A DNA stretch of 64,000 bases from PALSA-612 sp963791225 (GTDB lineage Bacteria > Actinomycetota > Thermoleophilia > Gaiellales > Gaiellaceae). How positions within the stretch are numbered: the stretch's first letter is position 1; each line of letters begins with the position of its first letter. A model generated the notes under the pieces. It ran no database searches. It was given only the letters and a program-made list of their open reading frames with translations, and was not told the origin of the DNA. The stretch is taken from NCBI GenBank assembly GCA_963791225.1, contig CAWBRV010000003.1:186001-250000 (forward strand), in the 5' to 3' direction. Below, one piece after another: positions 42,304 to 50,122 of this stretch. A program made the translations under genes and the position numbers.

Positions 42304-42546
42304 CCACGGCTACCAGCTCTCCCAGGAGGCCCGCCGGATGAACCTCTCGGGCGGTAGTCGTCGGCTCGGCCGTGGCCTCACGGCAACGGCCGGTAAGCCT
42401 TGTAGACGACGGCGACAACGTGCCTGCTGGAGCATGTGCAGACGATCGAAACCGCCGCAAGTCCAGGCTGCATCGCCGGTCGCTCAGATACCGGAGGGCA
42501 GGCACGTGGCGGCGCGCGGGGCGGAGGCTGCGGGTTGCCTAGAGAG
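42304..42546. other. Intergenic region without a supportable gene
   Basis: A candidate start at 42338 after AGGAGG would begin an arginine-rich reading frame that runs into the antisense of the S4 protein gene. The composition is not that of a real protein and I assign nothing here. Confidence 0.5.
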
Positions 42547-42933
42547 TCATCTCCGCCGGTCCCGCTCGGAGCGGCGGAGGGCGTCGAGCCGGCGGCGCGC
42601 CTGCTTCGTCGGGCGCAAGCCCAGGTCGGCGCCCAGCGGGCGCGCGAGGCGGCGTTCCTGCGCTGCCTGCTCGCGGCTCGCGATCGACTCCGGCGTCTCC
42701 GCGTACAGCGTCGCCGCGACGGCAGCCGAGCCTCGCCGGTCGGCCAGACCCGTCACGACCACCGTTCGCTCGACCTGGCCGACCTTCACATCGACGGTGT
42801 CGGAGACGGCGACTTCCTTTGCCGGTTTCACCCGCACCCCGTTCACTCGCACGTGGCCGCCGGAGACGGCGTCTGTCGAGGCGGTGCGCGTCTTGTAGAA
42901 CCGGGCGGCCCACAGCCACTTGTCGATCCGCAC
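42547..42933 (-). CDS. S4 domain RNA-binding protein (Hsp15-like)
   Basis: A 128-residue protein starting with the S4 fold: VRIDKWLWAARFYKTRTAST, VSGGHVRVNGVRVKPAKEVA and VSDTVDVKVGQVERTVVVTG. This is the pattern of heat-shock protein Hsp15/YrfH and related ribosome-associated S4 proteins, which rescue stalled 50S subunits carrying nascent chains. The C-terminal tail is strongly basic (KQARRRLDALRRSERDRRR), consistent with rRNA binding. The start is GTG. Confidence 0.9.
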   Translation of the reverse strand: MRIDKWLWAARFYKTRTASTDAVSGGHVRVNGVRVKPAKEVAVSDTVDVKVGQVERTVVVTGLADRRGSAAVAATLYAETPESIASREQAAQERRLARPLGADLGLRPTKQARRRLDALRRSERDRRR

Positions 42934-43252
42934 CGCGCAAGCCTACGACAGGCACGGTTGAGCCCCGCACCCGGGGAGGGAGTGCAGGGCTCGATGTCAG
43001 TTGGCGTGTTGGGTGGCTGTGCTCGACCGCTGCTGTACGGACGGTTCCGGCGAGTTCTGGGCGGCGGGAACACAAGTCATGACCGGGAGGCTAGGCGGCT
43101 GAATCCCAAGTGCGGGATAAGCCCAGGCGGGGATTCGGCTCTGTGGATCGGGCTGCGCTTGGCACCTGGCGCAGGTGCGTAGTTCTCAACATCGGCCTGC
43201 GAGAGACAGCTGATGCCGGCCTTGCTCTGAACTGAAACCGTGGGGGTCCCGA
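42934..43252. other. Intergenic region without a supportable gene
   Basis: 319 bases between the divergent S4 and hydrolase genes. Both strands have short readable frames with no start signal and with unlikely composition. No repeat or terminator is evident; the promoters of both neighbours presumably lie here. Confidence 0.5.
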
Positions 43253-44863
43253 ATGGCCGGAGGTTTCGTGCGCCACCAGCGCGCGCATCATCTGCTTCGT
43301 CCGCCGCAGATAGACGCGGCGGCGTTGAGGGCGTCTGCAACCAGGGGGCTCAACGCCCTCCGCACTCGTAGAGCCGCCGACGTCGCCGCGATGCTTGCGA
43401 TCTCGGTGCTGAGCGGGGTGCTGATCGGGCTGGCGATGCCTCTCGGCCCGGTGACGTCGGCGCAGGCGCTCATCGTTGTCGTCTTGGGGCTCGTCGTGGG
43501 TCTGGCGTCGGGGTTCCTGCTCGGGTCGCGTTGGGCGCTGCTGCTCGCGCCCGTGCTCCAGATCTCCGGGTTCGAGCTGGCCCGGCTCGGGACGACGGGC
43601 CCGACCGTCGACGGGATCAGCACGGACGGCATGTTCGGCATCCTCGCCTTCGTCGTCAGCCGCGGCTTCTACGGCCTGGTGGCCGTGCTCCCGATGGTCG
43701 TCGCGGCCGCCTACGGCGCCGCTCTCGCCCGGCGCTCAGGCCCGAGGCGAGAACGCCGGCGGCTGTGGTCTCGAATTGGCCTCTATCTCCGCCGCGCCGT
43801 CACGGTGCTGGGAGCCGTGGCCGTCGTCGGTGTGGTGTGGCTGCTCGCCCAGCCGGCGGGTGTCCCGGCGATCCGCGACGCGAGCGGCAAGGTGGTGCCG
43901 CGGAGCATCGCCTCGCTAGAGCAGGTGCGGATCAACGGGTCGGATCAGTGGATCGAAATCCGCGCCTGGAGCCCGGACAAGCCGGTGCTGCTGAGCATCC
44001 CCGGCGGCCCCGGCCAGAGCGACCTCGCACTATCGCGGCCAACGCTCGGCACGCTGGCGAAGGACTTCGTCGTCGTCTCCTGGGACCAGCGCGGCGTCGG
44101 CAAGTCCTACGCCTCCTACGACCCCAACAAGCTCACGACGCGGCAGGCGGTCGCGGACTCGATCACGCTCACCAACTACCTCCGCCGCCGCTTCGACGAG
44201 CGCAAGATCTACCTGTTCGGCGAGTCCGGGGGAAGCGTGATCGGCGTGATCGCCGTGCAACAGCACCCCGAGCTGTACCACGCTTGGATCGGCAGCGGGC
44301 AGATGGTCAACCCGCTCGAGACCGACCGCCGCATCTACCGGGGCTTGCTCGCCTTCGCCGCCAAACACCACGACAGCGGCCTCGCGAGCACGCTGCACGG
44401 TTACGGCCCGCCGCCGTACTCGAGCGTCTACGCCTACGCGTACGTGATGACGCAGTACGACAAGCTCGCGGGTGACTACACCGAGCCGAAGGCGTACACC
44501 GACGCACTCGAGAAGGCCGGCGTGGGGCCGTTCGGAGTGATGGGCAGCGAGTACACGCTCCCGGAGAAGATGAACGTCGTCCGCGGCCTCATCGACGTCT
44601 TCACGGTCATGTACCCGCAGTGGCAGACGATCGACTTCCAACGCACCGCCGAACAACTGGACGTCCCCGTCTACCTCTTCACCGGCGCCCACGAACTTGC
44701 CGCCCGCCGCGACCTTGCGCTCGCCTGGCTCAACAAGCTCGACGCGCCGATCAAACGCCTCTACGACTACCCCGACGCCGGCCACGCAACAGCCTTCGAG
44801 CACTTCCAAGACCTGCACCGGATCATGGTCAACACGGTCCTGCCAGTCACCTACCGAAACTGA
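43253..44863 (+). CDS. Membrane-anchored alpha/beta hydrolase (S33 proline-iminopeptidase-like)
   Basis: A 536-residue protein. Residues 40-200 hold four or five transmembrane helices (including ALIVVVLGLVVGLASGFLLG); the rest is an alpha/beta hydrolase with PVLLSIPGGPGQSDLAL (oxyanion-hole HGGPG type, residues 244-260), VVVSWDQRGVGKS, nucleophile Ser325 in LFGESGGSVIG, an Asp in YLFTGAHE, and a His in DAGHATAFEH. The PGGPG and DQRGxGxS motifs are those of proline iminopeptidase-like S33 peptidases. The catalytic domain probably faces the periplasmic side. The ATG at 43253 lacks a strong ribosome-binding site, so the start may be later. Confidence 0.85.
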   Translation: MAGGFVRHQRAHHLLRPPQIDAAALRASATRGLNALRTRRAADVAAMLAISVLSGVLIGLAMPLGPVTSAQALIVVVLGLVVGLASGFLLGSRWALLLAPVLQISGFELARLGTTGPTVDGISTDGMFGILAFVVSRGFYGLVAVLPMVVAAAYGAALARRSGPRRERRRLWSRIGLYLRRAVTVLGAVAVVGVVWLLAQPAGVPAIRDASGKVVPRSIASLEQVRINGSDQWIEIRAWSPDKPVLLSIPGGPGQSDLALSRPTLGTLAKDFVVVSWDQRGVGKSYASYDPNKLTTRQAVADSITLTNYLRRRFDERKIYLFGESGGSVIGVIAVQQHPELYHAWIGSGQMVNPLETDRRIYRGLLAFAAKHHDSGLASTLHGYGPPPYSSVYAYAYVMTQYDKLAGDYTEPKAYTDALEKAGVGPFGVMGSEYTLPEKMNVVRGLIDVFTVMYPQWQTIDFQRTAEQLDVPVYLFTGAHELAARRDLALAWLNKLDAPIKRLYDYPDAGHATAFEHFQDLHRIMVNTVLPVTYRN

Positions 44864-44893
44864 GGTGCGACCCGGGCTGGCGGCCGCGATGCG

Positions 44894-45775
44894 CTACATG
44901 GGCGACCAGAGCGCGTCGTCGCCGAGCGGGGCGCGACGCGCCTTGCCGTCGGCGGCAAGCTCGAGCAGCGCCGATTCCGCGGCCGCACGGTCGGGCGGGT
45001 CGTTGCCCTGGGCGAGGCAGGCTGCGACCTCCTGCGTCGTCAGCCCGAGGGGGAACCGTTCGAACAGCGGCTCGGGCGTCTCCGGCGGCGGCTCGCGGCG
45101 CAGCGTCGGGTCGAGGTTCGCGATCACGACGTCGTACGCCTCGACCGGCTGGAAGCCGCCGGCCTCGAGCCGCGTCCCTTCGCGCTCGAAGATCACCGAC
45201 GGGGCCGTGTACCGCACCGGCCCGTCCGTCGCCGCCGATTTGCCCTGGAACTCGGTCGGCGAGCCGGACGCCGTCCGTGCCTCGGCCCGGTCGCGCTCGT
45301 ACGCCTCGACAACGTCCTCACGATCCAGCATCCCGATGATCGCGTCGGCGTCGACCCCGGGCACGCCTGCGATCGCCTCGCGGATCGCGGTGTCCTCGTC
45401 GAGTAGCAGCGTCGTCGTGAACCACGCGAACTGCAACGCCCGGAACACCGCCCACTCACTCCCCGGCAAGAGGATCCGCGCCGCCACCACCGCGCGGCAG
45501 CTCCGTCCCGTGCCGACCACGCGGGCGCGAGGCTCGGGCGCGAACGGCATCCCGTAGCGGCGGAACCGCGACGCATACCCACGTGCACTCTTCAGCGGCG
45601 TGTAGCCGCGTTCGACGTACTGCTCTGCCCGCTCGGTCAGGCCGATCAGCACCAGCCGCCATTCGAGCTGGTCGCCGTAGCGCCACTCGAGCACCCGCAG
45701 TGCCGGCGCTGCCGAGTACGCCCACGGGCACGCTGCGTCGCTGAACAGCGTGGCCCGGATCGGAGTCGCCGCCAT
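44894..45775 (-). CDS. DsbA/FrnE-like thioredoxin-fold oxidoreductase, monothiol
   Basis: A 293-residue protein. It opens with TPIRATLFSDAACPWAYSAA, the FrnE/DsbA active-site region, but the usual CPWC is CPWA, so only one cysteine remains. Downstream come a helical insert (YASRFRRYG), TAIREAIAGVPGVDADAIIG and, after YTAPSVIFEREG, the cis-Pro strand region. The last 70 residues form an extra domain (LTTQEVAACLAQGNDPPDRA). Because the resolving cysteine is absent it may act as an isomerase or a glutathione-like conjugating protein. The ATG at 45775 directly precedes the first strand; an upstream GTG would add 21 polar residues. Confidence 0.8.
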   Translation of the reverse strand: MAATPIRATLFSDAACPWAYSAAPALRVLEWRYGDQLEWRLVLIGLTERAEQYVERGYTPLKSARGYASRFRRYGMPFAPEPRARVVGTGRSCRAVVAARILLPGSEWAVFRALQFAWFTTTLLLDEDTAIREAIAGVPGVDADAIIGMLDREDVVEAYERDRAEARTASGSPTEFQGKSAATDGPVRYTAPSVIFEREGTRLEAGGFQPVEAYDVVIANLDPTLRREPPPETPEPLFERFPLGLTTQEVAACLAQGNDPPDRAAAESALLELAADGKARRAPLGDDALWSPM

Positions 45776-45888
45776 CCGGCGAACGCTACCCGCGCGTAGG
45801 TGTGCAGCCAGGAGGCGAGCAGCAGTTCGAAGCGTCATCCTGGCGAAGCGCGAGAGCCCGGCCCCGGATGGCCGAACAGATCTGGTGT

Positions 45889-46608
45889 TCAGACGGGCGC
45901 TTCGGCGGTCATCGCCCCGCGCTCATGAGCGTCGGCTCGGAGGATCGGAGACGACGGCCTGAAGCCCTTCACCGTGCAGTAGACGCCGAGCGACAGCTCC
46001 CACAAGAACTCCGGGATCGTTGCGATGGCCTGGAAGGTTCCGCCCTGGTCGGCGACGCCGAACAGGACGAGGGTGCCCGCCAGGATGAGGAGCGGTCCGC
46101 CGACGAGGCCGAGCCACGTCATCTTTCGCGGCACCAAGCCTGAGCTGTACATCAGGTAGCCGAGGATCAGCCCGTTGCCCCAGCCGACCACCCAGCTCGG
46201 CCCGAGCAGGAATGTCCAGTCCTTGATCGCGGCGAGGGTGTAGGCGACCGTGCCCTCGGACGCGCCCGCTACCTCCTGTTGCAACGTGACGATCCCCAAG
46301 ACAGCGACGATGCCGACGAGGATGAACGTGCACTCGAACAGGCGGGCGGTCACATACCCGAGCGCGAGCTCTTCGCTCTGTCGCCTGACGATCGGGAAGA
46401 TCACGACCGCGGTGCCGATGTTCGCGATGATCAGCAGCAGCTCGAGGAGCGCGCCGAAGAAGATCCGGTTGCTCTGCCCACCGCCCGCGATGTAGCCAAC
46501 GGGATCGTCGAGCACCGGTTGGTAGAGCCACAAAGCGGCTATCGACGTGACGAACGTGACGAGGAAGAGCACGCCGAAGACCCGCGCCATCTTCTGGTCA
46601 CGACTCAC
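45889..46608 (-). CDS. DUF4386 family membrane protein
   Basis: A 239-residue protein with six predicted transmembrane helices and the DUF4386 pattern: KMARVFGVLFLVTFVTSIAA, GGGQSNRIFFGALLELLLII, NIGTAVVIFPIVRRQSEELA, LGYVTARLFECTFILVGIVA and SGLVPRKMTWLGLVGGPLL. The function is unknown; members often sit near regulators in actinobacteria. The start is uncertain: GTG 46608 is immediately downstream of an AAGGAG that is too close, and ATG 46590 too far from it. The stop is followed by 113 bases before the DsbA-like gene. Confidence 0.8.
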   Translation of the reverse strand: MSRDQKMARVFGVLFLVTFVTSIAALWLYQPVLDDPVGYIAGGGQSNRIFFGALLELLLIIANIGTAVVIFPIVRRQSEELALGYVTARLFECTFILVGIVAVLGIVTLQQEVAGASEGTVAYTLAAIKDWTFLLGPSWVVGWGNGLILGYLMYSSGLVPRKMTWLGLVGGPLLILAGTLVLFGVADQGGTFQAIATIPEFLWELSLGVYCTVKGFRPSSPILRADAHERGAMTAEAPV

Positions 46609-46874
46609 TCCTTGACCCCTTTCCTCGCGGAACACCGCGATCGACCTGGTTCCCCTCCGGAGGCAAGAGGCGGCCGCCACCGGGTAGCTCAGAATGATCC
46701 TCTCAGGCCGTCAAGCCCCTGTGAAGAGGCAGACGATCGGGATCTGCCACTCGCGCCGGCGGATCAGTCGGGTCCCAGCGACGGCCGCTTCTCTCTCGGG
46801 ACGCCCAGGAACACCGCCTCGCGACAGTCCCTACCCCCTTCGAGCGGAGAAGGCTTTTCCGTTAGCGCGCGGTT
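46609..46874. other. Intergenic region without a supportable gene
   Basis: 266 bases upstream of the DUF4386 gene and downstream of the flavin monooxygenase, both on the minus strand. There is no readable gene or clear terminator. A promoter for the DUF4386 gene should be in the left part. Confidence 0.45.
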
Positions 46875-48071
46875 TCAGGCGGCGAGCACGTCTGGCGAGC
46901 TCGCGTCGTACTCGGCGAGCCAGGCTGTGCCGCGGCCCTCCGGGTCGCTCCGGTTCACGCGGCGTCGCCATGCGATCTTCAGATCTCGCCGCCAGGCGGC
47001 CCACCGGGACGTCAGGTGGTTGCTCTGGCCCCGTTCTCGGGAGGCGAGCACCACCCGGCTCGCTCTCGGCCGGCGGGTGCGCTCGTATCGGGCCAGACCC
47101 GTAAGCGGATCAGAGGCTTCCGCCGAGAGCGCCGTCGCCAGGACAGCGCCGTCCTCGATCGCCTGGCACGCGCCCTGTCCGAGGTAAGGGAGCATCGGAT
47201 GGGCGGCGTCGCCGAGGACGGTGACCCGGCCGCGCGTCCACTGCGGGATCGGGTCGCGATCGTACAGCGCCCACTTGTACCAGGTGTCCGCCGCGGCGAA
47301 CAGGCGCAGCAGAGACTCGTGCCAGCCGGCGTAGCGCTCGAGCACCTCCTCGCGGCTGCACTCAGCGATCCACGACTCGTGGCGGTAATCGTCGTCGTCG
47401 TAGTGGCAGACGACGTTGATCAACTCCTCCCCCCGAAGCGGATACAGCACGATCGTGCCGTGCGGGCCAAGCCACTGGGCACCTTCCCTGCTGGGCCGGG
47501 TGCCGCGGACGGCCTCGGTCGGAACGACGCTTCGATAGCAGATCTTCCCGGTGAACCGGGGAGCGTCCGCACCGAGCAATGAGGCACGCACCGGTGAATG
47601 GATGCCGTCAGCGCCGACGATGATGTCGGCCCCGACCTCGCTGCCGTCCGCAAAGCCCGCGACGGCGACGTCACCGTCGGGCCTGACCTCGGTGCATCGC
47701 TTGCCCAGGGTGACGACGCCGGCCGGCAGCGCGTCGGCGAGCACGTCGAGGAGATCGGCCCTGTGCACGGTCGCGCCCGCCGTTCCGAACCGAGCCAGCT
47801 GCTGTTGCCGGCTCGTCTTGGCGATCATCCGGCCCGTCTTCCAGTTGCGCATCACCTGCCCCTCCGACCGCCCCGCCACCTTGCGGACGTTGTCCTCCAC
47901 GCCGATGGCGCGCAGCACCTTCATCGCGTTGGGGTGCAAGGCAACACCGGCTCCGATCTCCTTCAGCTCGGCGGTCGCCTCATAGACCGCCACCTCGACC
48001 CCAGCCCGCATCAGCGCGTTCGCTGCAGTCAGCCCGCCGATGCCTCCCCCGATGATCGCGACACGTGTCAT
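46875..48071 (-). CDS. FAD-dependent aromatic monooxygenase (salicylate/3-hydroxybenzoate hydroxylase-like)
   Basis: A 398-residue class A flavoprotein monooxygenase. The dinucleotide site is VAIIGGGIGGLTAANAL (4-20), the DG motif is GADGIHSPVR (153-162) and the GD motif is GDAAHPMLPYLGQGACQAIE (287-306). The HPMLPYLGQGACQAIEDG phrase is characteristic of salicylate 1-monooxygenase and 3-hydroxybenzoate 6-hydroxylase. It would hydroxylate an aromatic acid using NAD(P)H and O2. The ATG at 48071 follows a GGGGGAG ribosome-binding run; a TTG six codons earlier is not needed. Confidence 0.9.
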   Translation of the reverse strand: MTRVAIIGGGIGGLTAANALMRAGVEVAVYEATAELKEIGAGVALHPNAMKVLRAIGVEDNVRKVAGRSEGQVMRNWKTGRMIAKTSRQQQLARFGTAGATVHRADLLDVLADALPAGVVTLGKRCTEVRPDGDVAVAGFADGSEVGADIIVGADGIHSPVRASLLGADAPRFTGKICYRSVVPTEAVRGTRPSREGAQWLGPHGTIVLYPLRGEELINVVCHYDDDDYRHESWIAECSREEVLERYAGWHESLLRLFAAADTWYKWALYDRDPIPQWTRGRVTVLGDAAHPMLPYLGQGACQAIEDGAVLATALSAEASDPLTGLARYERTRRPRASRVVLASRERGQSNHLTSRWAAWRRDLKIAWRRRVNRSDPEGRGTAWLAEYDASSPDVLAA

Positions 48072-48165
48072 AGGGCAACTCCCCCCCAATCGTGACGGAC
48101 CAGCTGGCTCTCGTGCCCAAGAGGGTGCGGAGGGGCAGCTCGTTCAGGCCCCCGGGAGGTCTTGG

Positions 48166-48651
48166 TCAGCCGCCTCGGCCGGCCGGCGGCGGCGATGCGG
48201 CGAAGGTCGCCTGGAGGCCGCGGATGAACGCCTCCTGGTCGTGCTTCGACAGGCTTGCGTTCGGGTGGAGGACGACGTAGAACCAGGGGGGCATCGAGCC
48301 GCTCCTGACCGCTTCGGAGATGTCGCCGACGCCGGTGTCTTGTGGGCGGTTCCACTCGGAGAAGTTGAGTGTGGCGCGGCCGCCGTTGACGTCTCGCTGG
48401 ATCAGCCAGGAGGCAGGGGCGATGTTGCTGTACCACTTCCAGTTGGTCTGGTTGCTGTGGCAGTCGAAGCACGACCGCACCGCGAAGGCGCGCGTCGCCG
48501 CGGAGTCCCACTGTGGCTCCTTGAGGACGGGCGGGTTCGTGTGGTCGCGGCCGTACGGGACGGCCTGGATGAGCATCAGCAAGAGGAGAAGACCACCGAG
48601 CCCGAACAGGACGAGGCGCTTGAACGACACCTGCCTTCGGCCGATCTTCAT
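48166..48651 (-). CDS. Membrane-anchored haem-binding domain protein
   Basis: A 161-residue protein with one N-terminal transmembrane helix (residues 11-31, RLVLFGLGGLLLLLMLIQAV) and an exported domain with a single c-type haem motif CFDCH (C61, C64, H65) in AVRSCFDCHSNQTNWKWYSN. APASWLIQRDVNGGRATLNF and SGSMPPWFYVVLHPNA follow, which is the pattern of the haem-binding domain family, where the Met in SMPPWFY can be the second axial ligand. It probably carries electrons at the membrane surface. ATG 48651 has GAGG four bases upstream; a GTG three codons earlier is possible. Confidence 0.88.
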   Translation of the reverse strand: MKIGRRQVSFKRLVLFGLGGLLLLLMLIQAVPYGRDHTNPPVLKEPQWDSAATRAFAVRSCFDCHSNQTNWKWYSNIAPASWLIQRDVNGGRATLNFSEWNRPQDTGVGDISEAVRSGSMPPWFYVVLHPNASLSKHDQEAFIRGLQATFAASPPPAGRGG

Positions 48652-48972
48652 CTGCCTCACGGTGTTCGGAAGGCGCCGGCGCCGAATCGGTAAAACGCCT
48701 TTCGAGAGCTACGGGCGACTACGGAAACCCTGAGCCGAGGAAACGTGCCTGTGGAGGAGTCCGCGTCCCGGAGGATCAGCCCGGTGCTCCTCCGCGAGCG
48801 TGTCCCCGCCGGCGCCGGTCGCCCCGGCGCGTTCACGATCAGGCGCCTCGCGACCGCTCACCGCCTCCTCCCCGTGAAGCGTGCGCGCGGGGTCGTCGAA
48901 GGTCGCTTCCACTTCGGCCTACCCCTACCCCGACGGTCTGCGTCACCGTCGCCGGACGACCATCACGCCTGA
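48652..48972. other. Intergenic region without a supportable gene
   Basis: 321 bases upstream of the haem-binding gene. A 75-codon frame on the plus strand (48745-48972) starts with GTG but is arginine-rich, has no ribosome-binding site and resembles no family, so I leave it out. No repeat or terminator is evident. Confidence 0.45.
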
Positions 48973-49377
48973 CTAGGCGTCGTCTTGAAGGCGACGCTCC
49001 TCTTCCTCGTTCCGCTGCCTGTCGCGCTCGACCGCGGCCTTCGACCGGTAGTCGAGCGGCATCGGGTAGTGGCCGAAGCCCACGATCATGTCGATCTCGA
49101 ACGGCGTCTCCTGCTCGTACTCGCAGTCGGCGAAGCCGGTGATGTTTCCGACGCGGAGCGCGCCTTCCGGCGAGTCGATTGTCATCGAGTACGCCAGCGG
49201 CGGGAAGGCGATCTCCGAGATCAGATCGTGACGGCCCGTAAAGACGTCGAAGCCGCCCGCGAACCCGACCGTCCGCGCCGTCGGCCCCGCGAAGAGGACG
49301 AGGTAGAGCTGGAACCGTTCGGGAAGCCCCGTCCGTGTCCTGTCGAGGACGAAGTCCCCTAGCCCGGGGTTCTTCAA
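48973..49377 (-). CDS. C-terminal part of a split HNH-like protein
   Basis: A 134-residue reading frame starting with TTG at the stop of the upstream HNH-like frame (TTGA). Residues begin KNPGLGDFVLDRTRTGLPER, followed by strands such as YLVLFAGPTARTVGFAGG and FPPLAYSMTIDSPEG and a charged helical tail. From memory of related conserved hypotheticals, these two frames correspond to one protein of about 280 residues, the second half following the HNH-like half directly. A one-base deletion near 49377 would account for the split. Translational coupling of two real genes is the alternative. Confidence 0.6.
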   Translation of the reverse strand: MKNPGLGDFVLDRTRTGLPERFQLYLVLFAGPTARTVGFAGGFDVFTGRHDLISEIAFPPLAYSMTIDSPEGALRVGNITGFADCEYEQETPFEIDMIVGFGHYPMPLDYRSKAAVERDRQRNEEEERRLQDDA

Positions 49378-49808
49378 CGAGAGTCGAGCGGACTGACTGC
49401 GAGGAGCATCGTCACGATCTGCTTGACGAGCAGAAGCGGGCGCGGCTGCCGCCCCGCTCCGCGGAAGGTGACACGGGCGACAACCTCCTCCGGGTTCTCA
49501 TCGATCTCGTCGAGCGGCATCTCCCGAAGCAGCTTCGCCGCGGCCGCAGTCGCCTTCCCGAGTTCCGGCACACACCACGAACCCGTCTTGTTGTTACACG
49601 ACTCGCACAGAGTCCATTCGCCTGCCCCCCGCTGCTCGACCGTTCCGCCCGTCATCTCCTCGTCCCGCGGTCGGTTCAGGAACTCCATCAGACCGTAGAC
49701 CTCTGTCCGCCCCTCGTTGAAGGACGACTTAGGCGGAACATGCTCGAAGGTGAGCTTCACGCCCTCCCGCCGACAAACATGGCACGTCCCGATGCGCTCG
49801 CTCGCCAC
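49374..49808 (-). CDS. HNH-endonuclease-like protein, N-terminal part
   Basis: A 144-residue frame with a zinc-type HNH pattern: CHVCRREGVKLTFEHVPPKS, where the EHVPP contains the catalytic-type His, and CESCNNKTGSWCVPELG. The two Cys pairs (C9/C12 and C69/C72) would hold zinc. A helical segment LGKATAAAAKLLREM follows. Such EHxxP/CxxCNxxTG proteins are usually annotated as HNH endonucleases or conserved hypotheticals. It ends abruptly at TGA, where the second frame begins. The GTG start lies 145 bases downstream, in transcription direction, of tRNA-Thr. Confidence 0.65.
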   Translation of the reverse strand: MASERIGTCHVCRREGVKLTFEHVPPKSSFNEGRTEVYGLMEFLNRPRDEEMTGGTVEQRGAGEWTLCESCNNKTGSWCVPELGKATAAAAKLLREMPLDEIDENPEEVVARVTFRGAGRQPRPLLLVKQIVTMLLAVSPLDSR

Positions 49809-49953
49809 GCTCGCACGATAGGGCCGAGCGCGCCGCCGCGAGAGCGGCGCGCGTCAGGCTCAGACCGCGATTTGGACGTTCAGTGGACGCTGACGGTCGT
49901 GACCGTCGTCGGGAGAGACGACAGGACAATCCCACTAGAAGGCACTTCCGCGA

Positions 49954-50026
49954 AGCCCTCTGACGGACTCGAACCGTCGACCCCCTCCTTACCATGGAGG
50001 TGCTCTACCAGCTGAGCTAAGAGGGC
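49954..50026 (-). tRNA. tRNA-Thr (GGT)
   Basis: A 73-base cloverleaf: acceptor GCCCTCT pairing with AGAGGGC, D arm GCTCAGCTGGTAGAGC, anticodon stem CCTCC/GGAGG around loop ATGGTAA giving anticodon GGT, variable GGGTC and T arm GACGG-TTCGAGT-CCGTC. CCA is not encoded. Confidence 0.97.
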
Positions 50027-50122
50027 GTGCGGAGCGATTCTAGCCGGGCTCCGAGTCGTTCCCACTCGTGACAGCCGCCGGGCGATCAGCTGCGGCGCCT
50101 CCCGCTGGGGACTACGACGAAG

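Noticed and set aside
42338..42898. A plus-strand frame after AGGAGG
   Set aside because: Arginine-rich and mostly antisense to the S4 protein gene.
43077..43340. A minus-strand 87-codon frame in the gap before the membrane hydrolase
   Set aside because: No start signal, overlaps the hydrolase start, no family resemblance.
48745..48972. A 75-codon plus-strand frame in the 321-base gap
   Set aside because: GTG start without ribosome-binding site and unlikely composition.
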